64,000 nt of DNA from Rotaria sordida. Taxonomy: Eukaryota; Rotifera; Eurotatoria; Philodinida; Philodinidae. The DNA is taken from NCBI GenBank assembly GCA_905250125.1, contig CAJNOL010000809.1:38452-102451 (forward strand), in the 5' to 3' direction. Below the pieces are notes generated by a model. That model searched no databases, had not been told where the DNA came from, and saw nothing but the letters and a program-made list of their open reading frames with translations. A program made the translations under genes and the position numbers. Positions 33,501 to 45,374 of this stretch are shown piece by piece (position 1 is the stretch's first letter; every line of letters starts with the position of its first letter).

Positions 33501-35884
33501 TAGCACTATATGCGCGTTTTTGCCGTTCGGATCCGTTCGTGTACTTGAGTTATATTTCATTCAACTTGAGTTAGGTACAGAATTTTACGGCGAATCCGAT
33601 GGTATAAAGATCAAGGAGATCATCAAGCAAAAACTGACACTTGACTTCGAAATGCTGAATTTTTCAAAATTTTTTGAAAAGTATTTGCTGTTCGGATTCG
33701 ATATTTTACTTGAATTGAGTCTAAAGATGGTGGAGTTGGATTCAGCATGAAATTCTGCATCGAATAATATCGATTTAGTATGGGGCATTGGGAAAATAAT
33801 CTTTCATATGGGTGAGGGTCACTATGAGGAGACGTGGCTGAGTAAGGTGAAAAATTTTTGCTTGATAACCCCATACTAAATCGATATCATTCGATGCAGA
33901 ATTTCATGCTGAACCCAACTCAAGTAAAATAGTGAATCCGAACAGCAAATACTTTTCAAAAAATTTTGAAAAATTCAGTATTTCGGGATCAAATGTCAGT
34001 TTTTGCTCGATGACCTCTTCCCTCCTTGATCTTTACATCATCGGACTTGCCATAAAATTCTGCACCTAACTCAAATTGAACGAAATATGACTCAAGTACA
34101 CGAACGGATCCGGACGGCAAAAACTCGAATCCGGTGCTAACTTTACTCACGTTTTCCTTGAAACATACGTAATTCAACGCAGTTTTTTTATGGTGATTTC
34201 GAATATGATATTCATTTTGCATCTGGAATCGACAATTTCCATTTTCGCTTTCTAAAATTGTATATCAGAATACCCAAGTAGGATCGCTGGTCATACGGGA
34301 CAAATTTTTAGCTTCAAAATAAATCAAACATCTCCTTAATATACGGTTTTCGATGGCAAATTATAAAATAACACTTTAAAAAATTTTCGAAGCGAAAAAA
34401 AGATGAAACAAATAAACGGTTTTTCCGGTGTTTAACACCTTCTAAGTTTTTATTCTAATTTTCTCCTTTATAACATTATCTAAAAATTCAAATAAGCATT
34501 TTACTTTTTTCTTCATATTCTTACCGGAGAATTTTTATGATTTCGTATTGTTGTTGTTCGTAAAGTAGTTGGTCGTGAAGGATGTTGATTATTCATTAAT
34601 TGTTGTTGTTGTTGTTTTCGTCGATATTCACCTTCTAAAACTCCTCGATAAAGTGTTAATTCAAATTTTAAATTTCGATCATATTCAGCTAAATGATTTA
34701 ATTTTTCATTTAAACTTTGTAATTGAATTTTACTTCGTTCTAATTCATTATCTTTAGTTATTAATTCTTGTACATGTTCATTACGTATTGAATATAAATC
34801 AGCTTCCTATTTAAATATTTCAAAATAACAACAACAAAAAAAAAAAACAAAATATAAATCAAGCTTACCATAGCAAGAAATTGTTCAGATAAAATTTGAT
34901 TATAATTATTAAGTTCTATTAAATCTTGTGTAATAGATCGATGTTCATCTTGAAGTTTTTCACATTCTATTTGTATTGAACGTTGTTGATTGATCATTGT
35001 TTCATTTATAGTTGCTTTAGTTAAAGAATTTTCTTCTACAGTCATCATCATTTGTTTATATTCATTTTCTAATTGTTTAAGTTGAGTTTTATTAAGTTCA
35101 TTAAAATCATCACGTGTACGTGATATGAATTCATTTAGACATGATAATAAATATTCATTTGCTTCAGTTTGTGTAGATAATATTGTTTGATGTTCTTCAT
35201 CAAGAAATTCTTTTGTTGTATGCATTAATTTAAGTTCTTCTCGTAAAGTTTGAATTTCAAACTAAACAAAAGAATATAAAATCATAGGATAAAATTTCAA
35301 TTGTTTTTTTTTACTTCAGCTTTTGATCGTTCAATACAAATTTGTTCAAGTTGAATTTGTAAATCATCAACTTTATCCATTGCTTGTCGATGTGTTTGTT
35401 TTTCATTTTCAACATAATTATATAAATTTTGTAATTGTTCATTTAAATTTTTTAATTCCTTTTCAACTGAACTTTGTTGTTTTTGTAAAGTATTTAAACG
35501 TTTAATCTGTTCTTTTTCATTACTAGCAACAAAATTAATTCGTTTCTTAAGTTCTTCACGTTCATTAATAAAACGTTTAGCATGTGATTTAGATTTATAA
35601 CGTTCAATATGTGCTTCTGTTAATATATGACTTTCTTGTCGAAAATCTTCAGGTAAACATTTTAAATGATTTTCTAATATTTTTATATAATTTGTACGTA
35701 TTTGTTCAATATTATTTTGTAATTGATGATTTTCATCATCAATTTTTTTAATATCATTTAAATATGTTTGAAGATTTTCATTAAGATTATGAAATTCTTC
35801 TGTTTGTAAATTATATGCAAGACGTGATTGTTCAGTTCGTGAAAAAATATCATCAAGTAAATGATCATCAATGAAATTGAACAT
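27553..35884 (-). CDS. intermediate-filament protein with long Ser/Thr tail and C-terminal EF-hands
   Basis: Fourteen minus-strand exons, all GT-AG with matching phases: 35884-35315, 35261-34869, 34806-34525, 32672-31589, 31504-31067, 30998-30915, 29103-28936, 28870-28724, 28661-28563, 28492-28304, 28239-28063, 28008-27873, 27815-27700 and 27605-27553; 1311 residues. Residues about 29-381 form an intermediate-filament rod: the coil 1A motif L-N-E-N-L-x2-Y-L is present and the rod ends E-L-T-L-Y-R-G-V-L-E-G-E. At about 353 residues it has the long lamin/invertebrate type length. Residues about 395-950 are a Ser/Thr/Gln/Glu-rich tail. EF-hand loops D-I-N-K-D-S-Y-L-S-L-E-E and D-K-N-Q-D-R-K-V-T-V-E-E lie 36 residues apart (about 1043 and 1079). 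A second W-I-E-F-R-D module (exons 12-13) has degenerate loops. No lamin tail domain, nuclear signal or CaaX is seen, so it is probably cytoplasmic. One donor (GTCAAT, exon 12) is weak. A separate EF-hand gene starting near 29,164 remains possible. Confidence 0.7.
29340..30009 (+). mobile_element. decayed hAT element with BED zinc finger, in an intron
   Basis: Inverted ends TAGAGTACTGCA and TGCAGTATTCTA are flanked by a perfect 8-bp duplication, TTACATAA (29,332-29,339 and 30,010-30,017), as for hAT transposons. Inside, near the ends, are copies of a GGGTACGGGTACGAAATTAACGG-like unit. From about 29,620 a frame starts M-S-V-I-D-K-D and contains a BED-finger pattern (W, S-F-K-R-I-Q-D, C-I-Q-C, then L-H and N-C), with several in-frame stops. 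The rest of the transposase is missing. It lies in the intron between exons 6 and 7 of the filament gene. Confidence 0.75.
30068..30342. mobile_element. possible small hAT-like MITE
   Basis: TAGAGCCCGTC at the left and GATGGGCTCTG at the right are imperfect inverted ends, with GGATCC words just inside both. No clean target duplication is seen. The following 150 bases (to about 30,560) are unusually G+C rich and may be another fragment. Confidence 0.35.
33470..34170. repeat. fold-back element in an intron of the filament gene
   Basis: A left arm of about 300 bases (33,470-33,790) and a right arm (33,865-34,170) are reverse complements at roughly 85%. Shared words include GGATCCGTTCGTGTACTTGAG, CTAACTC and ATTTTTCAAAATTTTTTGAA. 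A spacer of about 75 bases lies between. It sits in the 1852-bp intron between exons 3 and 4, the junction where the rod ends and the tail begins. Confidence 0.7.
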
Positions 35885-37937
35885 GTCGATTAAAATCTAA
35901 AAATAAACATGAATAAAAATATTGAATATATTGGAATTCTTTCTTTTCATTAAATCTTTTGATTTTTCTGTTCTTATAAGAAAGAAAGAAAGAAAGAAAA
36001 AAAGGTGAATGTCTATAATGCTTAATATTGCATTTTTTTTTTCTCTTCTATATTAACTAAAAAGCAGGACATAAATAAGCATCCTGTATAAACGCTTTAG
36101 ATAAATTCTAGTTCAATGCACAATGTGTTTTTCTTTTCTTCTTCTTACTTGAGAAGATAACTTATTATTCATTTCGAATTGTATTTATTTCTTATTTACT
36201 TACATTTTAAGTATTATTTTCTATACTTGAAAAATTAAATTTGATCAATTGCAAAAAGAATAAAAAAAAACAATTTTAACTTTTAACTATATATTGTTAT
36301 TATAACATAAAATCATCAAGGTTTTTCAATTATGATCAATCTAACTCACCGGAGAATTTCATATATCAAAATGTTCTAACCTAAACTAAGACACTAACCA
36401 TACATTCTCGACATGCGATAGTTAATATAATCTATCAAAAAAAAAAAAAAATCCTGCTTTAAAAAAAATTAATACGTACCTTGAACAGCAATTTTTCTTT
36501 TTAGCTAAAAGCGACTTACTTTTCCTTTCCTTTACCGAACACTTTTTTTTCTTCTTACCAAATAAAAAGACATTTTCTTCTCTTTTTCTTTTCTTTCTCG
36601 TTTAGGTTATTAGCCTGAAAAAAGAATCTGAAATCTACCATATTGCTAACATTAACACAAGCGGATTTTTAACTAAATGCACATGCATTATATGGTCTAT
36701 ATGCTATTATATTAGCATAGTGTACGTAATTATGCACGATAATAATGCCAATCACTATATAATGAAGTATATTTCTGTCATAGTTTGAGCATAAGAACGA
36801 AAATTGAAAAGGCAAATATTATAAGAGTAATATAAAATATATGAAATTTGATGTAATTGACATCCATAGAAAAAGAAAAATAAGAACAATTAACTTGATT
36901 TTTCTAAGATTATTAGTCAAGAGAAATGAATAAAATCATTTATTTTATATTTTTTTGATTATAGTTTAATAATAAATGTTTTTTTTATTATTTGCTTATT
37001 TCAAGTTAATTTATGACTACGATATTTTTCCTTTTCTTCCTAATCTTTTTTATTTATAAAATTTCTGTTTATCATTACAGTAATACTTTACATGTAATAA
37101 TAAATAAAAATTATTTATATTAAATATTTGACATATGTTCCTTTTACAAAGTGCACACAAAAAAAAAAAAAACTCTATATCTGTTAATGACATAACATTT
37201 TTTCTTTTTTTGTTGAAAATGATGACTGCTTATTGAAATATGTCTTTTTCTAAGATTATGTTCATCATATAACTATAAAAAGAATGAAGATATACTTGAG
37301 AAAAGATAAAATGACAAGTTAATTTATTAAAATCATACTCATTTATTGACATCTGATCTTTAACAAAAATTTGATTTTATTCAATACTAATTAAAGCCAT
37401 TTGTTACTTTTTTGTGTCACATTGAAAAAAAAGAAGAAGCGGATGAACATTTTATCCGTATAATTTTTTGATACAATGAGCCATTACTTACCTGTTAATT
37501 AGTCTAAAAGAACAAGGAAAAATGTTCATTCATTATCACTAGAAATTTTTCATGCATTGACTACTAATATTGGTTGTTGCATGCATGAATATATGTAAGA
37601 ATAATGTAAACATGCAATGATTCGTGCTGAAAGATTTGCTGATTTAATTGCATAATGATAGTATTTATATGGTTCAGTTTTATAAAAGAAAAATCTTATA
37701 ATATTATTTTAGCAGGCAAACATTGTAATTATGATTTTATTCGAATTATAGATATGTTGATAATTTGAAAATAATGTTAAACTTTCTAAGAAAATTAATG
37801 TGAATCTCCATACAACAAATCAGAAAAAAAAAGGAATCGTAACACAGTTTTGTTTCTATTTACAAGAAATACACTTAAAAAGAATTACTTATTTTAGAAT
37901 ATACTCTCGTTTAAATAATAAAAATGTCTATTCAATT
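35885..37937. other. upstream region of the filament gene
   Basis: On the minus strand, a strong 5' splice site (CAAG then GTACGT) ends at 36,480 and a 3' splice site lies at 35,897, so a 5' UTR exon near 36,480-36,530 is likely. The rest is A+T-rich with T-rich tracts near 36,540-36,600. No other gene is seen. Confidence 0.4.
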
Positions 37938-38069
37938 TTATTTGTATGTAATCAAATATTCAGCATATGCTTGAGCATCATGATANNNNNNNNNNCCAAG
38001 TTTGGGATAATTACTCCATAAACATAATTGACAACGACGAAGTTTGACATTGTTCAATTCTATAGCCAT
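37938..38069 (-). CDS. small gene split by an assembly gap
   Basis: On the minus strand, an ATG at 38,069 opens a frame M-A-I-E-L-N-N-V-K-L-R-R-C-Q-L-C-L-W-S-N that runs into the ten Ns at 37,986-37,995. Beyond the gap a frame reads Y-H-D-A-Q-A-Y-A-E-Y-L-I-T-Y-K and stops at 37,940-37,938, with AATAAA overlapping the stop. A TTTCAG 3' splice site lies about 30 bases before the ATG. The C-x2-C could be half of a metal-binding site. Both halves have gene-like codons, but the missing length, and even whether they belong together, is unknown. Confidence 0.35.
   Translation of the reverse strand: MAIELNNVKLRRCQLCLWSNYPKLXXXXYHDAQAYAEYLITYK
37986..37995. other. assembly gap (10 N)
   Basis: Ten Ns interrupt the minus-strand open frame described at 37,938-38,069. 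Confidence 0.9.
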
Positions 38070-41000
38070 GATTCTTGAGAAAATTTAATAATATCTGAAA
38101 TATGTATTGTAAACATATATATATAGTAAATAATTAATAGATACTTCCATACATTGCAACTATAGCGAACTAGCAAAATTTATTGTATAGTCAATTGTGA
38201 AGCAAAACACGCACAAAACGAAAAACAAACTTTTTAATCTGTATTATGAAGGTATACGAAAAATAAATAAGCTTTATTTTATTTTTGGTGAGAATTCTTC
38301 GACGATGAGATGACGAAATATGCTTTTGAAAGTGCGTTTGCTTTCGTTTTCAATGCATCCATCTATATATTGTCAAGATGTTTGATTACACCAAATACTG
38401 TTGTCAGGTAATTAAATGGCTTGATGAAAAACGATACGTTTAAGTCTAAGATCCATTTAATTTTTACTGACTAACATGTATGAAACTGAAATATTTTTTT
38501 TTTATTTTCAAATGTCGCTGGTTACTTGTTTTGTAAATGATTAATATTATTCTTTTTCTGCTCTTTTTTTTAAAGTGACATCAAAGGAAGAAAAAAATAA
38601 ATAAACGAAACATAAATTTCTACTCTCATAATACAACGAATTACAAAACACGTGAGCCTTTTCTTTCCTTCTCATGCATTGTAATTTTTGTTATTTTAAT
38701 ATCCGAAGTATTTCATGTTACTTTTAAAGATGGAAAGAATGACTTATTACAATCTTGAATATGTATGCAGCAAAAAGTTAAACTGTGCTCTATTCTTTAA
38801 AAAATATTTATGGGTACTATAAAATTCATGCAGAGAGAAACAAAGAAATTATTCATTTTGATGAAAATATGGAAAAAAATTATATATGGAAATTTATATA
38901 TAAAAATATAAAACTGATTAATGTCACAGTTATGGCAGGAATATAGACTTTTAAAGCTTTATACATTATTTAATTCGACTTTATGATCAATGATTTTTCT
39001 AGCGAAAGATTATGTTCGTTTTCTATAATCAAAATATTTACTTACGTTGATCAATGAATTGATTTTATTAGGGATATCAAGGATAAGAATTTGTTTTTGG
39101 TTGTTTTATTTTTATTCAGTCAAAAGATATTACTTCTTGCCAAAAATATATCTTAGATGTACTAGATCCATATATTTTATCATTCATCCTATCTGCAAGA
39201 AAGATGCAAGATTTACTCTCACAAAAGAAGAATCTATTTTTGATTTATTTAAGTTCCTCCTAAAAAAGAGTCACCTTTCTTCAGAATGATCGAAGTTAAA
39301 ATAAATGCAGAAAAAGATAGGCCGTGATCTGATATCTCATAAACGACAAAAATTTTTACTCGGTACCTCGTTTTTTCCAAATATTTTTGAAGATTTTCGT
39401 TATCCCCTATGCGAAAAACAGGTTGTTTTCGAAAAAAAACCGAAGATTTTTTTCGTTTTTTCTCAGTTCATGATTTGTCGAAGGCATAACTCAAATTTCT
39501 CTGTCCAGATTCATGTTATATATTTAAATTTTTTTTCTTGAAAAGAACATGTCAGGATCCAGAGCACCACAGAGTCCTTTTTTTAAAATAAACTTTTTTA
39601 TTATCATATAAGAAAACACTTCTATAGAAACAGTGCCATTTTTTAGGATTTTTTAATGTTATTATCGATTTTTGAGGGAAGGAGAAGCTTTAAGGAAAAT
39701 TCTTGAAATTGAACAAGAATGTTTCACACTCAATCCTTTATTTTTGACTCCGAGCTATGACACAGTTAGTGGGAAAGTGTATAACTTCAAAAAAAATTGT
39801 TTCATAGAATTAAACAAACATAGTTACTATTTAGAACAATACTGTTGAACTATACCGATTAATGGGTGATTATTTAAATGTAATTTCACACCAGTACAGG
39901 ACACTATATTCTAAAGTATTTATTAGATATCCGAAGTTGCCAATGGGCCACTCCTATCTGATCTGACTGGAAACACCTGCAGGCCAAATCAGATGGATTG
40001 AATTTTTGATTTTTCAAATATGTTAAATTCCATAACTCTGTATTAATGTATTATTTTAATTTCAGTTATATACTTAATTCATTTCTATGAACATAATAGA
40101 ATAATGAATTCTCGCATGAAATAGTAAATTAAAATAAAGAAACAATCATCAGACATATTTTTCATATAAGAAAGACTTGAATTAACGAATTTTTTTTTTT
40201 GATTATATTGGTACTACTTCACATAATCTGAAAAAACTATAATCATAATAGTAAAAACTGCATATGATCAGACATACGATGAAGACTAGGCAAGGACATT
40301 TATATATGTGACTATCGATTTTCGCAACAATACGAATACAAAACATATATTTCGATGAGGCACACACACACTAAATGTGACGGAGGAGGATAAATGAAAA
40401 TTCATTCAAAAGTATTTATCCCATTCAATACATTTATGATGATATTTTCCTAACGGGTGTGAAGTTTGCTCGACAAGCTCATTATTATATCTATCAGAAA
40501 GATAGATACACAATCTATTAAGAGAAATCAAGAGAAGGAAATGAATATCAAAGCTTTCCATGTTCATTTTTAAACGATCTATCAATATGCAAAATAGAAA
40601 AACAATTAAGAGTATTACAACTATATACAAGAAATCGAATTAGAGTAGATCAGTCAAATCGTAAAATCATTAGATGTGCAATAAATATCTGAAAAATCGA
40701 AGAGACACTACGAAGTGAAAATAGAATTTATTTGTATTATTGCGTAGACCAGTGACATCTGTCGATTAATTAAAGAGATGGACCGGTGAGAAAAACAAAT
40801 TAACTTCTTTCTCGTACTCCTCTCACAGCTCAGAGTTATATATCTGATTCAATTTCAATATTCATGGATCTTTCCTATTCAGAACACTATTTCGACGAAA
40901 AACAATAAGTATCATTTATTGTTGATGCGTCATTGCTAATTAACAAAAATCAAACGATATTATAAATAAGAAAAATCAATATCACTCAAGATAAATATAA

Positions 41001-42125
41001 TACAATATTTTGAAGAAGATGAATTTACTCATGATCCAGTAAGAGGTAACAATGAAATGTTTGAATGTTTTGTTTTTTTTTATTTAAAAACATTTCTAAA
41101 CAAAATCGAAACAATATCAATTTTTGTTTAGATTTTGTGAAGTACAATGTTCAAAAATTTTTATCTTCTTTAGCGACATTTAGCATTGGAGAGAATCATT
41201 TTTGTATCAAATTGTAAAATAGAGAGTATATCAACTGAGAACTCCTTCATCAGCTTAACAAAGTTCTCATTCCATCAGTTTGATCTTCGTTAATAAACTT
41301 TGAACTGATATTCTGTTCGTTTAGTAAGGTTCTCTTAGCCTAAAGAAATTCATCCTCATTAATTTTTCTACTTGACTTCTAATCATTTGAGTGAATTTAG
41401 ACATGTTATATCTTATTTTAGAACAAACCCGAAGAAAACTTTACAAAGTTCTAGTCAAAATTAGACTCCTTTCTTAAAATACTAAAATTTCGTAGTACAA
41501 TCAAATCTTCAATATTTCGATGTAAAAAGTTAATACTTGATACCTTCAAGTATCGTTTCATCTATTCTATTTTCAAATAATCTCGAAAAATGAGGACCGA
41601 ACGACACCACTCATCTTCTAACAGATATAAAATGCATGCAGTTATATGAAAGTGTTCAGAGCTCTTTCGAATTTGAGAAGAATAGAAGATGTTAACTCTG
41701 GAACTGGTTCAGTTTTTTTATGATTGATATGAAGGTTCGATTTTCTTCATAAAAACATCAGTAAAAGGTTAGTATTTAATGTATACCTATAGATTTGCTT
41801 TTCCGATTGTTTACTCCGATGATGATGCTATTTGATTGTATACTCTGCTAAACCTTTTATTCATGCATCTCTTCAAGAATCTATTCATCTGACGAAATCA
41901 CCAATCCCTTATGTTGATTTCTACTCGATTGAAAGAAGAATTTTCACCCTCTAGCATATTAGTATGACCAGAATCGAGATTGCACTTGGAAACTGTTTTA
42001 GTAATTGCTGTTTGTTTTAATGAACAACTATTGTTATATTAACTGACAATCTATTTCTAGTCAATGATGTGATTTACTTTTAGATTTGAAAAAATTTGTT
42101 TTTTCTTGTGTATGATATCAAACTC
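38070..42125. other. non-coding region
   Basis: A+T-rich DNA. Open frames at 39,047, 39,305 and 40,406 are short and show no domain. No inverted repeats or TIR ends were noticed. The last few hundred bases are the upstream region of the Mpv17-family gene. Confidence 0.4.
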
Positions 42126-43071
42126 ATGGTTGCTTTTTGGGCTGTTAAAAGTCAAGGTATTCTTGCGCTATTGATGATCAATCTATTCAAGCGTGATTAC
42201 TTTATTAATATTGTTAACAGGATGGAGTAGTCTAATAAAACCATACGTATGGACAACAATGGCCATTGGTACATCGGTGACATTAGGCGACTTTATCTGT
42301 CAATTTTTAGAAAGAGATAAAAGCATTTTGAAAGTGGAACATGATCGTTTTTCATCTCTTCCATGGTGGAATTATCATCGTAGTTTAATTATGTGTACAT
42401 CTGCTGTTCTCGTCTCGACACCATATTCATTTACATTAGCAAGAACTGTAGAAAGAATATTTCCAGGTAAAACATTGAATTGTGACTTTGGTAACACATC
42501 ATCGTTTTTCAAAGTCAAAAAAAAAAACTATTTTCGCTTCATTATTCTATTAAAGTCTTTTTCGAAAGTTTTAGATAGAATAATGGCGATGTGATGAGAA
42601 AGAAGTTTTCGTTTATGATCGAAGGAATGTATGATGATAAATTGAACTTTTATCATTTCCTATATTGACTTTGATCTAGAAATTGATGCATATTTTCATA
42701 ATTTGAGCAATCTATCAATTTTAATCTCTCAAACTAATTTTTACTCATTATCGTATTGTTTGTTTCTTTATTCTTTAGGAAAACAATCTATCCAGATTGC
42801 GAAAAAAATGCTCAGTAATATTGTAATGGCACCTATTGGTATCTCCTTGGTATTTACTTCGATCACGCTTCTGAAAGGACAATCTTTGTCTGATGCTCAA
42901 GAAAAAGTGTCGAAAGATATGCCACGTACACTTTTCGCTGGTGCGTGTTATTGGCCATTTGTTTCGTTTCTTAATTTTCGTTTTGTCCCGTTAGATTTTC
43001 GGCCACTTGTTGGTTCCGCTGCTGGTACTGTATGGAATATTTATATGTCTAGTGTAGCAAATAAACAATAA
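42126..43071 (+). CDS. Mpv17/PMP22-family membrane protein
   Basis: Three exons: 42,126-42,156, 42,221-42,466 and 42,779-43,071, GT-AG in phases 1 and 1, giving 189 residues, normal for the family. Hydrophobic segments, G-D-F-I-C-Q near residue 33 and the C-terminal block Y-W-P-F-V-S-F-L-N-F-R-F-V-P followed by W-N-I-Y-M-S-S match the Mpv17 signature. Members are four-helix proteins of the inner mitochondrial or peroxisomal membrane, thought to act as channels; human MPV17 loss causes mitochondrial DNA depletion. Which paralogue this is cannot be told by eye. The start at 42,126 is chosen because its phase fits the first intron. The stop codon overlaps an AATAAA signal at 43,070. The family core motif is intact. 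Confidence 0.85.
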
Positions 43072-43341
43072 TAAAAGTATTAATTCAGTCTATCGGTTAC
43101 AGTCTGTCGCAAAAGAATAATTATTCTTGATGTACAATCCATATTGAAGAAAGAAAGAGATAACTAACCAGTTGAGTATGGTTACCCCACATCCACACAG
43201 ACTTTTTTTATGATTTTCACTTTCGGTTAGATCATTTCATGACTTTCCTTCTATAGACGTTTTTCCGCAATCAGTATCTTATGACAGCCATCAAAAGTGC
43301 CTATGTTCTCCGTATATATGTACAGACAAATATTCATATGT

Positions 43342-43482
43342 TCACAATTCTGCTAATGAACTTGAAATATCAAATGATTGCATTAAATGATGCAACAGAT
43401 CTAAGAATTGATGTGCTTTAATTTTATTTATTGAACCAGTCATTTTTATCAATTTAATTTCATAATTTTGATTAAAACTCAT
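43342..43482 (-). CDS. hypothetical 46-residue frame, possibly a gene fragment
   Basis: A minus-strand ATG shortly after a TTTTCAAG 3' splice site opens 46 codons with the same A/T-ending codon bias as the real genes (M-S-F-N-Q-N-Y-E-I-K-L-I-K ... L-D-L-L-H-H-L). Further upstream on the same strand (43,762-43,660), after another 3' splice site, a frame contains E-H-I-Q-G-K-G-H-A-K-S-L, which recalls a zinc-finger histidine pair. Together they may be exons of a gene or a decayed one. A (TA)n tract separates them. No family was recognised. Confidence 0.25.
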   Translation of the reverse strand: MSFNQNYEIKLIKMTGSINKIKAHQFLDLLHHLMQSFDISSSLAEL

Positions 43483-44436
43483 TTTCTTGAAAATTAATGG
43501 AATTGAAATGAATCGATTTTTATGCCACTTCATTACGCGAGATGCGAATTTGTTGTCGTTTTCCGTTAGTGTTATGATTCTGTATATATATATATATATA
43601 TAGCTGCATGATAGATGGAATAAAACGGACACTGATCAGCTGGGTAGAGACCGAATTTGATTTTGAATCACTGTTGGCTAAAGACTTCGCATGTCCTTTT
43701 CCTTGAATATGTTCGTTTAAAAGTGTAATTGCAAATATATTAAATCTAAAACACAAAGTCAAAATAAAACATCGTAATTGTAACTATTCTATACAATATT
43801 TTCAAGCTACAACACATATTTGCTTCACACGAAAAAGAAAAAAAACAAGTTCACTATTGCAAAAAAAAAAGTTAAATCCAGTTTATCGCGTGTTTCTCTC
43901 CTTCAAATGCAAAATTATTCTTTTTCATATGTTTACGGTTACATGTTAATGTTTCAAAGGCAAATGTCACAAAGAATATCTATCTTTTAAACATTATTGA
44001 TCATCGAATATCAAATAATTTCACTGATAAAAATTGAGTCTCCATATATTTTATAATATATGTCAGAATTTACTAAGCATTCACAAATGTCAATATAATG
44101 TATCTTTTTCCTCTATAATACATTTGATCTTTAGACATCTAGATTAACAAAACAAAGAACGTTCATTTTTATGTCCGATGACAAGAGTCAAATATGTAGT
44201 ACTTCTTTAGATTGTTTTCCTATACTTTCAAGTTTTAGTATACAGTTGTTTCAATTCCATTTTCAATGTTATTTTTGATTTAAATGAGTTGTTTAATATG
44301 AATATTCATGCCTTGAAAATAAAGGATAGATGAAAAAGATTTCAGTTTGTGACAACGATTTTATATCTTATCTTACTCTTTGAGAAAGAAAAAGTTGAAC
44401 AAGTATTAAATCGAAACAATATGATAGTAGGAAAAG
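43483..44436. other. non-coding region
   Basis: Apart from the possible zinc-finger-like exon at about 43,660-43,762, only A+T-rich sequence and a (TA)n tract at about 43,580 are seen. Confidence 0.35.
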
Positions 44437-44438
44437 TA

Positions 44439-45372
44439 CAGGGTGCTTTGTAAGTTTTGAAGTGCGACAAAATTTGTTTATATGAACACACAAAACTATG
44501 TTTTATCATTATGTTTCTATATCAACTTCAAGTACTCGTGATGACCTTTCAAATGATATATCATGGAATAACATCTTTCCTTATAGGAATAAAAATATAA
44601 ACATAAGAATGTGAGTATAAATTTTGCAAAATCGACTAACATAATTTTCTAGAGACTCTTTCATAAAAAGCTGAACATATTCTACACAAAAAAGATGCAG
44701 TAAAAACCAATAAATATTTATCTTATTCGGTGTTCATCATGAGCCACTGTTACATGTTCAGTCAAGCTATATACTCAATAACCGGTTTGAAATAAATAAA
44801 ATACATGAAAATGTCATCTGCAAAACGAAAAATAGAGAACAGAGATTGTATTTTGAACTATCGATAAATTATTTAATCATCGAATTTTACTTGAAGAAGT
44901 TGATGTTGAATTTGCTAACGTATAGTCCATTGAAAAAAAGTACGAGGAGAACAATTTTCAAAGTTTAAACAGCTAAAAACTAGACTGAATAAAAAATAAA
45001 AAAAATAACTTGTAATAATTATAAAAAGATGATTGATAAAAATTTCTAAGAAAATTGATGAAGTGTTGGAGAACAAATATGTGATTGTTAAATGAGATTT
45101 TTTTGTGTATTCAGTTTGATATAAGTATTTATAAAACAGAATATTCTTCTTTTTTTTAATAAAATATCTTGTTGGTCAATTTCGAAAAATTTATCCTCAT
45201 ATTCTCATGTTTATATTTTTATCATTATAAGGAAAGATGTTATTCTATGATATATCATTTGAAAGGTCGTCACGACTACTCGAAGCTGATATAGAGATAT
45301 AATGATTAGACATTGTTCTGTATGTTAATATAAACGAATTTTGTCGCGCCTCAAAACTTATGAAACACCCTG
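44439..45372. mobile_element. non-autonomous Tc1/mariner-type element with about 200-bp TIRs
   Basis: It begins CAGGGTG and ends CACCCTG, each flanked by TA (44,437-44,438 and 45,373-45,374), the Tc1/mariner target duplication. The terminal 200 bases on each side are imperfect inverted repeats (shared words CGACAAAAT, GATATATCAT and GGAAAGATGTTATTC and their complements). The interior has no transposase frame. Confidence 0.75.
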
Positions 45373-45374
45373 TA

